DNA of 13,753 nt from Ahrensia sp. (GTDB taxonomy: Bacteria > Pseudomonadota > Alphaproteobacteria > Rhizobiales > Rhizobiaceae): assembly GCA_024639025.1 (NCBI GenBank), contig JAHEJF010000014.1, positions 1 through 13,753 of the forward strand, read 5' to 3'. Under the pieces are notes generated by a model, which was not told the origin of the DNA, made no database searches, and saw nothing but the letters and a program-made list of their open reading frames with translations. Both the position numbers and the translations under genes were made by a program. Below, in pieces: positions 7,837-13,753 of the stretch. Each line of letters begins with the position of its first letter. Positions within the stretch are counted from its first letter, which is position 1.

Positions 7837-10446
7837 ATGTCCAACAAAATGCTTATCGATTCCTCCCACCCGGAGGAAACTCGGGTTGTCGTTGTTAAAG
7901 GAAATCGTCTCGAAGAATTCGACTTTGAATCACAACATAAACACCAAATCCGCGGGAACATCTATCTCGCAAAAGTAACCAGGGTAGAACCGTCCCTTCA
8001 GGCCGCGTTTGTTGACTATGGCGGCAATCGTCATGGTTTCCTCGCATTTAGCGAAATCCACCCTGACTATTACCAAATCCCCCTCGCCGACCGTCAGGCG
8101 TTGCTTGAAGAAGAAGCCGCCCTGGCCAGTGAAGATGCCGAGGACGACGATGCGGCTGCCGAAGCTGCCACGCAGCAAAAGAGCAGCAAAGGTCGCAGGC
8201 GCGGCAGAGGCCGTGGCAGAAGAAACAGCTCCCGTGGCGGTGCGACAAGCACACCCGAGGCTGAACTCGTTGCCTTTGACGACATTCTTGCGGCTTACGA
8301 GAAGCGCGGCGACTCCATCCCCGCTGCCATCGACGGTGGCGAAGTCATCAGTGAAGATGCAGCTGGCGCGGAGGCAAATGGATCAGATGATGATGATCTG
8401 GAATCCATTGCGGAAGCAGTTGATGTTGTCACCGACGATGACGATGCAATTGAAGAAGTGCGCCCGCGGCGGCGTTCATCGCGCCGTCAATACAAGATTC
8501 AGGAAGTTATCAAGCGCCGCCAGGTCATTCTGGTCCAGGTCGTCAAGGAAGAGCGCGGCAACAAGGGCGCTGCGCTGACCACCTATATGTCACTGGCTGG
8601 CCGCTATTCGGTCTTGATGCCCAACACCGCCCGTGGCGGCGGTATCTCGCGCAAAATTACCAATACGTCTGACCGCAAACGTCTCAAAGATATGGTCAAG
8701 GAGCTCGAAGTGCCAAAAGGCATGGGGGTCATCTTGCGTACAGCGGGTGCCAACCGGACCGGCAACGAGGTCAAGCGTGACTATGAGTATCTGATGCGCC
8801 TGTGGGACACCGTGCGTGACCTGACCTTGTCTTCCTCGGCACCGGCCCTGGTCTATGAGGAGGGCAATCTGATCAAGCGTTCGATCCGCGATCTGTTCAA
8901 CAAGGATATCAAGGAAATCGTTGTCGCAGGCGAAGCGGCATACCGCGAAGCCAAAGACTTCATGAGCATGTTGATGCCTTCCAGCGCCAAGCTGGTCAAA
9001 CCGTGGAAGGACAGCTCGCCCATCTTTGCGCGAACCGGGATGGAAGCGCAGCTCGACAAGCTGATGACACCGCAGGTGACACTGAAATCGGGTGGATACA
9101 TCATCATCAACCAAACTGAAGCGCTTGTTGCGATCGATGTGAACTCAGGTAAATCGACACGCGAGCACTCGATTGAGGAAACCGCCGTTGCAACCAATCT
9201 CGAGGCTGCAGAGGAAGTTGCGCGCCAGTTGCGCTTGAGGGACTTGGCAGGCCTGATTGTTGTTGACTTCATCGACATGGAAGAAAACCGCAACAATCGG
9301 GCGGTGGAAAAGAAGCTGAAAGACTGCCTGAAGCACGATCGGGCACGCATTCAAGTGGGCCGGATATCGCATTTTGGTCTGTTGGAGATGAGCCGTCAGC
9401 GCATGCGCGCCAGTGTTCTGGAAAGCACGATGAAACTTTGTGATCATTGTGCGGGAACGGGCCTTGTTCGCTCGGCACAATCGGTGGCGCTCCATGTTAT
9501 TCGCTCCATCGAAGAATATCTGATCAAGAACGACAAAAACCACATCACCGTTCGCACATCTGGCGAAACGGCCCTTTATATCCTCAACGAAAAGCGCGCC
9601 TCCTTGCTGGATATGGAGGATCGCTTTGGTCTGAACATTGAAATTGCCATTGATGATTCGGTTGGAACCGACATGGTGGAGATTGACCGTGGCGAGGTTT
9701 CAAATCTCCCCAAACGCGCGGTTACCCATGTCACCATGGATTATGAAGACAGTGACGCGGATGGCGACGAAGCCGAAGTGGAGGCTTTTGCATCCGAAGA
9801 TGGCGAAAGCGAGCATCAACCCAAGAAACGGCGCCGTCGTCGCCGCGGTGGCAAGAGCCAGGACAAGCAGGCCGGAACAGATGAGGGTTCGGATCAAAGC
9901 GCGTCAGGCGTTGCAACTGCCGGCGAAAGGTCTGACTCTGATGGCGATAATGGCGATAACCGCGGTAAGAAACGCCGCCGCTCTCGCGGCAGACGTGGTG
10001 GACGCAATCGCAAGGGTCGTTATGGCCGAATTCCAAATGTCGAGATTATCGGACCGATGGTCGAGATTGTAGCAGCCTATGACGCGGCCAATCAAAACGA
10101 GACTCCTGCACCTGTTGCGCGTACCGAGATAGCTGAGCAGCATGCGCCTGAAGAATCCGTTACACAAAGCGAAGACGTGCCTGGTGCAGACGAAACCAAA
10201 ACTGTTGATCGGTCTGAACCAGCGCCCCAAACCGACGCGCAAGTCATCGAAATCAACGTTGCGCCCGTCGAAGAAGCGGATGAAACAACCGTTGAACCAG
10301 CCCTGGAAAACGGTACCGCAGAGGATGAAAAAGCGACACGTGTACGTGCCACAGCATCCAACATCAATTTGGATGTTGAGCCCGTGGTCGTGACTGCCAG
10401 CGGTGATGAGAAACCGAAGAAAAAAGGTGGTTGGTGGTCTCGATAA
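7837..10446 (+). CDS. rne: Ribonuclease E
   Basis: This is the single-strand-specific endoribonuclease that starts mRNA decay and processes rRNA/tRNA precursors, and is the scaffold of the RNA degradosome. I chose ATG 7837 because MSNKMLIDSSHPEETRV matches the family start; an in-frame ATG at 7804 would add 11 residues. The product is 869 residues. The S1 domain begins at about 25 (RVEPSLQAAFVDYGGNRHGF) and is split by a charged insertion (about 89-217), as in alphaproteobacteria. The 5'-sensor Arg301-Thr302, catalytic Asp434 (VAIDVNSG) and Asp477 (VVDF), and Zn-link Cys535/Cys538 (CDHC) are all present. The tail (from about 640) is disordered, with alternating acidic and Arg-rich blocks, and ends GGWWSR. 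The GWW motif binds PNPase in Caulobacter. The gene is transcribed away from amiC and closed by the terminator at 10474-10509. Confidence 0.97.
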   Translation: MSNKMLIDSSHPEETRVVVVKGNRLEEFDFESQHKHQIRGNIYLAKVTRVEPSLQAAFVDYGGNRHGFLAFSEIHPDYYQIPLADRQALLEEEAALASEDAEDDDAAAEAATQQKSSKGRRRGRGRGRRNSSRGGATSTPEAELVAFDDILAAYEKRGDSIPAAIDGGEVISEDAAGAEANGSDDDDLESIAEAVDVVTDDDDAIEEVRPRRRSSRRQYKIQEVIKRRQVILVQVVKEERGNKGAALTTYMSLAGRYSVLMPNTARGGGISRKITNTSDRKRLKDMVKELEVPKGMGVILRTAGANRTGNEVKRDYEYLMRLWDTVRDLTLSSSAPALVYEEGNLIKRSIRDLFNKDIKEIVVAGEAAYREAKDFMSMLMPSSAKLVKPWKDSSPIFARTGMEAQLDKLMTPQVTLKSGGYIIINQTEALVAIDVNSGKSTREHSIEETAVATNLEAAEEVARQLRLRDLAGLIVVDFIDMEENRNNRAVEKKLKDCLKHDRARIQVGRISHFGLLEMSRQRMRASVLESTMKLCDHCAGTGLVRSAQSVALHVIRSIEEYLIKNDKNHITVRTSGETALYILNEKRASLLDMEDRFGLNIEIAIDDSVGTDMVEIDRGEVSNLPKRAVTHVTMDYEDSDADGDEAEVEAFASEDGESEHQPKKRRRRRRGGKSQDKQAGTDEGSDQSASGVATAGERSDSDGDNGDNRGKKRRRSRGRRGGRNRKGRYGRIPNVEIIGPMVEIVAAYDAANQNETPAPVARTEIAEQHAPEESVTQSEDVPGADETKTVDRSEPAPQTDAQVIEINVAPVEEADETTVEPALENGTAEDEKATRVRATASNINLDVEPVVVTASGDEKPKKKGGWWSR

Positions 10447-10473
10447 CTACCAAATTTGTTAATTATTTGCTTT

Positions 10474-10509
10474 AAAAACTCGCATGAACTTAATGTTTAT
10501 GCGGGTTTT
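10474..10509. terminator. Bidirectional intrinsic terminator between rne and aminotransferase gene
   Basis: A 15-base-pair stem joins AAAACTCGCATGAAC (10475-10489) to GTTTATGCGGGTTTT (10495-10509) around the loop TTAAT. Two pairs are G-T. On the plus strand the stem ends in TTTT and runs on into CTTT. On the minus strand the mirror side gives GTTTTT. It sits 28 bases after the rne stop and three bases before the stop of the opposing gene, so it should serve both. Confidence 0.88.
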
Positions 10510-10511
10510 CT

Positions 10512-11687
10512 TTACTTGATCCAGCTTTCCATTCGATCCAACGCCCGGCTGATGACATCAAACTCACCGGCATAAGAAAAACGCATGTAGCGCGCGCCGT
10601 TTTCGGTATCAAAATCGAGGCCAGGCGCTGCGGCCACGTGAATTTCCTCAAGCATGCGCTTGGCAAAGCTCATACTGTCATTTGTGTGAGCCGAAACATC
10701 ACACCAGGCGTAAAACGCTCCATCAGGCGGTGATGCGAACGGCATGTCCAGTTTGGGCAGCTTTTCCATGAGCAATTTGCGATTGGCGCGGTAGACCTTT
10801 CGTACGTCTTCCAGTTCCTGCGTTCCTTTGAATGCCTCAATACAGGCAATCTGGCTGAGTTCCGGCGCTGAGATGTACAGGCTTTGCGCCAGGCGTTCGA
10901 TCGGTCGCACCATCTGTTCAGGCAGCACCATCCAACCAACGCGCCATCCAGTCATGCAGTAAAACTTGGAGAACGAATTTATGACGATCGCCTGATCGCT
11001 TAACGAAGCGGCGGTTACATCGGGCGCAACATAGTTCAGCCGGTGGTAAATCTCGTCCGAGATGAAGGCAATGCCTTCTTGCGCGCAGACTTCAATGATG
11101 TTCTTAAGCTCGCTCTCGCTGACAATTGAGCCGGTTGGATTGGCCGGACTTGCAATCATCAGGACATCTATGGGCTTTTGCCGGTGCTGTGTGATCAGTG
11201 CATCCAAATCGAACGCACTGTCTGTATTGCCAGTCGAAGGTATTTCCACCGCTTCCAGCGACAATGATTTGATAATGTTGCGATAGGCCGGGTATCCAGG
11301 CGATGAGATTGCAATGCGGCCTGATGGCTCAGTCAGAGCAAGAAACGCAAGGGAAAACCCAGCGGAAGACCCATTTGTCACCGCAATGCGGCTGGCAGGC
11401 ACCTGGAGTTTGTAATGCTCCCAATAATGGTCTGCGATTGCCTGTCGCGTATCGTCCCGTCCGAGCGCATTGGTGTAGCCCAGCACATTGTCCATGGCCG
11501 CAGTCGCAGCAGCTTGACGCACACCAAGAGGTGGCTTTGTGCCGGGTTGGCCAACGGCCAGTGACAGCACTTCATGGCCCTGGCTTTTCAGCGCATTGGC
11601 GCGGGCCAGCACGTCCATGGCATGGAACGGTTCAACATCACCGCGGAGAGACAATTTTGGTGGCACTTTAAATCCCCCAACCAACAT
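10512..11687 (-). CDS. PLP-dependent class I/II aminotransferase
   Basis: This is a cytoplasmic fold-type I aminotransferase of the aspartate-aminotransferase superfamily; 391 residues is the usual length. The Schiff-base lysine is Lys241 in NSFSKFYCMTGWRVGW. Other cofactor and substrate residues are Asn183 (SPANPTG), Asp211 and Tyr214 (SDEIYH), Arg249, and Arg369 (YMRFSYAG), which should bind the substrate carboxylate. No frame damage is visible. Substrate cannot be told from the sequence; annotations of this clade vary between aspartate/aromatic transaminase and general amino-acid aminotransferase. The ATG at 11687 has no ribosome site. A GTG at 11666 (residue 8) has GGGGGA six bases upstream and would give a start of MPPKLSLRGDVEPFHAMDV, so the first seven residues may not be translated. 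The gene converges on rne and diverges from the M48 gene. Confidence 0.9.
   Translation of the reverse strand: MLVGGFKVPPKLSLRGDVEPFHAMDVLARANALKSQGHEVLSLAVGQPGTKPPLGVRQAAATAAMDNVLGYTNALGRDDTRQAIADHYWEHYKLQVPASRIAVTNGSSAGFSLAFLALTEPSGRIAISSPGYPAYRNIIKSLSLEAVEIPSTGNTDSAFDLDALITQHRQKPIDVLMIASPANPTGSIVSESELKNIIEVCAQEGIAFISDEIYHRLNYVAPDVTAASLSDQAIVINSFSKFYCMTGWRVGWMVLPEQMVRPIERLAQSLYISAPELSQIACIEAFKGTQELEDVRKVYRANRKLLMEKLPKLDMPFASPPDGAFYAWCDVSAHTNDSMSFAKRMLEEIHVAAAPGLDFDTENGARYMRFSYAGEFDVISRALDRMESWIK
11664..11678 (-). promoter_or_regulatory. Ribosome site favouring a GTG start for the aminotransferase
   Basis: On the minus strand GGGGGA (11678-11673) lies six bases before an in-frame GTG (11666-11664). 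It can pair with the 16S anti-Shine-Dalgarno with one G-U. No such site precedes the ATG at 11687, so this GTG is a serious alternative start. Confidence 0.4.
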
Positions 11688-11810
11688 GCATTCACTATCG
11701 TGTTAGCTGCCATGTTTTGGCTTTTTTTGACGGCAAAACAACGCTAAACATCAATTCCGGCTTTACCAGATCACTATGTCGGTTTGCATTAAAAGAAAAG
11801 GCATTGCCAA
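11688..11810. promoter_or_regulatory. Divergent promoter region, aminotransferase / M48 protease
   Basis: This 123-base spacer lies between two divergent genes and must hold both promoters. On the plus strand TTGACG (11727-11732, 5 of 6) is followed after 17 bases by ATCAAT (11750-11755), a poor -10. An inverted repeat, GTTTTG (11714-11719) and CAAAAC (11734-11739), has its arm starts 20 bases apart and overlaps that -35. This could be an operator shared by both directions. AAGG (11798-11801) is the likely ribosome site for the TTG start at 11811. Confidence 0.3.
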
Positions 11811-13208
11811 TTGGTAAGACCATATTCCCCAAGCAGGTTGAGCCCTGAACCAGGCCTTGGTCGTCGCATCGCAATTATTCTGCTGGCTTGCGTTATCAGC
11901 CTGGGCGCACTGAATCCCAGTCAAGCGCAGCCCCGCAACTTGCCAATTGTACGTGATGCAGAGATCGAAGCGCTGCTGGTTGACTACATGGTACCCCTTC
12001 TACGCGCCGCTGGCGTGTCCAGAAAACGCACGGACGTGGTTCTGGTAAACTCGAAGAGTTTCAATGCCTTTGTTTCGGGACGAAAAATATTCATCAATCT
12101 GGGTGCAATTGTGCAGTCGGACACGCCCAACGAGCTGATCGGGGTTCTGGCGCATGAAATCGGTCACCTTGCCGGGGGTCACCAGGACCGGCTACGCCAG
12201 CAATTGGACCGGGCCCAAACGATCGCAACCGTTTCGACCATTCTTGGTTTGGGTGCAGCTGTAGCGGCGGGCGCTTCGGGATCAAGGCAAGGTGTGGGTG
12301 CTGGTGCCGGTTTGGCCGCAGGAGGCACTGAGGCAGCAAGGCGCGGTCTTTTATCCTATCAACGCACCGAGGAGCTGGCGGCTGATCGCGCAGCTGTCAG
12401 CTATCTGAATCGGACCAAACAGTCACCACGCGGCATCCTGAAGACCTTTGAATCCTTTCAGAAGAACCTGGCACTCATTCAGGACAGGATCGACCCCTAC
12501 CGCCTCAGCCACCCGTTACCACGGGAACGCATTTCAGCGCTTCAATCGATCGCGCGCGCAAGCCCCTATTTCGACAAAAAGGATCCCGCGTCTCTACAGC
12601 TGCGACATGACAAGGCGCGTGCCAAAATACTGGCATACACCTATGGCCCTGACGCGGTTGAACAGCTGTTGGGCGATGCTTCCAGTTCGACCGCGCTTAA
12701 ATATGGACGGACGATTTCAACGTTTTTGTATCGCAATCCCCGCGATGCCATCTCGCAAATTGATGCTCTTATTCGCGCCGAGCCCAGAAACCCCTATTAC
12801 CACGAGATAAATGGAGAGGTTTTGCTCAAGTCGCAGGATGCGCAAGGCGCTGTCAAAGCGTTTACGAGAGCCGTTCAGCTGGACGGTGGCAAGTCACCGA
12901 CCATGCTGGTTGCGCTTGGGCACGCACTGGTACTTACCGGCGATGAAACCAATATTCGCCGCGCTGTTGGCGAGTTGGAGGTCGCGGTTTCGCTTGATCC
13001 CAATAACCCGCGCGCTTACCGCCATCTTGCCATGGCCTATGGCCGACTTGGCGACTCAGGCAGTGCAAATCTGGCCACGGCTGAACAGAATTTTTACTCG
13101 GGACAGTATAAGACGGCCAAGCAATTTGCTGCACGGACGAAACGCTCATTTAAGAAAAACGCGCCGCAATGGCTTCGTGCGGATGATATCATGCGTTTCA
13201 AACGCTAA
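11811..13208 (+). CDS. Exported M48 metalloprotease with TPR-like repeats (BepA-like)
   Basis: This 465-residue zinc endopeptidase is predicted to act in the periplasm on misassembled outer-membrane proteins, like E. coli BepA/YfgC. The start is TTG 11811: a stop at 11790 limits the frame upstream, and AAGG lies nine bases before it. A signal peptide (hydrophobic 20-35, SQAQ cleavage near residue 40) exports it. The M48 domain carries His115-Glu116-x-x-His119 (LAHEIGHLAGGH) and the third zinc ligand Glu188 (TEELAADR). SHPLPRER places His234 where BepA has its regulatory zinc-binding histidine. A Gly/Ala-rich stretch (about 145-175) lies between the motifs. Helical repeats resembling TPRs fill about 320-440 and would bind partners or substrates. 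The next gene begins 17 bases later, so they are probably one operon. The assignment to M48 is firm; BepA equivalence is inferred. Confidence 0.92.
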   Translation: MVRPYSPSRLSPEPGLGRRIAIILLACVISLGALNPSQAQPRNLPIVRDAEIEALLVDYMVPLLRAAGVSRKRTDVVLVNSKSFNAFVSGRKIFINLGAIVQSDTPNELIGVLAHEIGHLAGGHQDRLRQQLDRAQTIATVSTILGLGAAVAAGASGSRQGVGAGAGLAAGGTEAARRGLLSYQRTEELAADRAAVSYLNRTKQSPRGILKTFESFQKNLALIQDRIDPYRLSHPLPRERISALQSIARASPYFDKKDPASLQLRHDKARAKILAYTYGPDAVEQLLGDASSSTALKYGRTISTFLYRNPRDAISQIDALIRAEPRNPYYHEINGEVLLKSQDAQGAVKAFTRAVQLDGGKSPTMLVALGHALVLTGDETNIRRAVGELEVAVSLDPNNPRAYRHLAMAYGRLGDSGSANLATAEQNFYSGQYKTAKQFAARTKRSFKKNAPQWLRADDIMRFKR

Positions 13209-13225
13209 TTGAGAACGGAACCCAT

Positions 13226-13753
13226 ATGACCCTCACCTCTGGATTGACGCGTATCAAAATTTCTATGGTTGCCTGTGCCGTTGGTGCACTGATCGCAATG
13301 GCACATGGAACAGACGCACTTGCATTTGATGAAGCCGAGAAGGAAGAGATTGGCCAAATCGTGCGGGATTACCTCCTGCAAAATCCGGAAATCATGATCG
13401 AGGTGCAGCAGGCCCTGCAAGCAAAACAAGAAGCTGAAGCGGCGAACCGTATCGCTCAAACCTTGTCAGAATCCAACCAGGAGCTATTCAACGATCCAAT
13501 CGATCCGGTTTTTGGCAAAGCAGACGGCGATGTGACTGTTGTGGAGTTTTTTGATTACAATTGCGGGTTCTGCCGCCGCGGCCTGGCGGATATGGAATAC
13601 ATCATCACCAATGATGACAATGTGCGCTTTGTTCTCAAGGAGTTTCCCATCTTTGGGCCCAATTCCACTGCCGTGCATACTGTTGCCATGGCGTTTCACA
13701 GTATCGCGCCCGAGAAATACTATGACTATCATGTTTCGATGATGCGCCAGGAA
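13226..13753 (+). CDS. DsbA-family thiol:disulfide oxidoreductase, N-terminal part (3' end outside window)
   Basis: The frame is open from ATG 13226 to the window end (176 residues), so it is partial. A signal peptide ends at about residue 33 (DALA, then FDEAEKEE), so the protein acts in the periplasm. A helical N-terminal segment (about 35-90) precedes the thioredoxin fold. The active site is Cys113-Gly-Phe-Cys116 in FFDYNCGFCRRGL. The order 'long helical N-extension, then FFDYxCxxC' fits the Com1/BdbD-like DsbA branch common in alphaproteobacteria. The C-terminal half with the cis-proline is missing. A weak ribosome site (GGA, seven bases before ATG) lies in the 17-base gap after the M48 gene. 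Oxidase or isomerase role cannot be decided from this part. The opposite-strand frames here are shadows. Confidence 0.9.
   Translation, partial: MTLTSGLTRIKISMVACAVGALIAMAHGTDALAFDEAEKEEIGQIVRDYLLQNPEIMIEVQQALQAKQEAEAANRIAQTLSESNQELFNDPIDPVFGKADGDVTVVEFFDYNCGFCRRGLADMEYIITNDDNVRFVLKEFPIFGPNSTAVHTVAMAFHSIAPEKYYDYHVSMMRQE

Noticed and set aside
7644..7898. 84-residue ORF in the rne leader overlapping the rne start
   Set aside because: No ribosome site or family resemblance; its 3' part is rne coding sequence in another frame.
13205..13732. Two minus-strand ORFs (13205-13459 and 13484-13732) at the window end
   Set aside because: They lie opposite the DsbA-family gene, whose signal peptide and CGFC active site clearly identify the coding strand.
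1..13753. tRNA, rRNA, CRISPR array, insertion sequence or prophage
   Set aside because: No cloverleaf, spaced direct repeats, transposase or integrase motifs, or terminal inverted repeats were seen; composition is even across the genes.

Overview
The window is an ordinary stretch of alphaproteobacterial core chromosome, most likely Hyphomicrobiales (Rhizobiales). Reasons: the minus-strand run amiC - mrcA - prfB divergent from rne matches, as I remember it, the order in Rhizobium/Brucella-type genomes. RNase E has the long charged insertion inside its S1 domain and the C-terminal Gly-Trp-Trp tail known from alphaproteobacteria. The protein sequences (PBP1A, RF2, AmiC) also look alphaproteobacterial. 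Genus cannot be fixed from the sequence. I see no mobile element, CRISPR array, rRNA or tRNA, and no sign of horizontal transfer.

Layout. (1) 1-1952, plus: C-terminal part of TamB, cut by the window edge. (2) 2039-7156, minus: a probable unit amiC -> mrcA -> prfB, coding for a septal murein amidase, a bifunctional penicillin-binding protein and release factor 2. prfB carries a textbook +1 programmed frameshift site, so its true start is about 160 bases upstream of the longest single-frame ORF. (3) 7157-7836: a long divergent regulatory region with a candidate CtrA half-site on the amiC side and a hairpin-rich leader on the rne side. (4) 7837-10446, plus: rne (RNase E), closed by a strong bidirectional terminator at 10474-10509. 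(5) 10512-11687, minus: a class I/II PLP-dependent aminotransferase. (6) 11811-13753, plus: an exported M48 metalloprotease with TPR-like repeats (BepA-like), then after 17 bases an exported DsbA-family thiol oxidoreductase cut by the window end.

How the genes fit together. Most of the window concerns envelope construction and quality control: TamB (outer-membrane assembly or lipid transport), AmiC (septal peptidoglycan cleavage), PBP1A (peptidoglycan synthesis), the M48 protease (outer-membrane protein quality control) and the DsbA-like protein (periplasmic disulfides). prfB and rne add translation termination and RNA turnover. The last two genes form a natural periplasmic folding/proteolysis pair.

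I found no previously undescribed system. The items most worth a second look are the prfB frameshift site, the SPY (not SPF) codon-recognition tripeptide of RF2, an inverted repeat in front of prfB, the CtrA-like half-site over a candidate amiC promoter, the structured rne leader, and a short hydrophobic patch inside the disordered RNase E tail.
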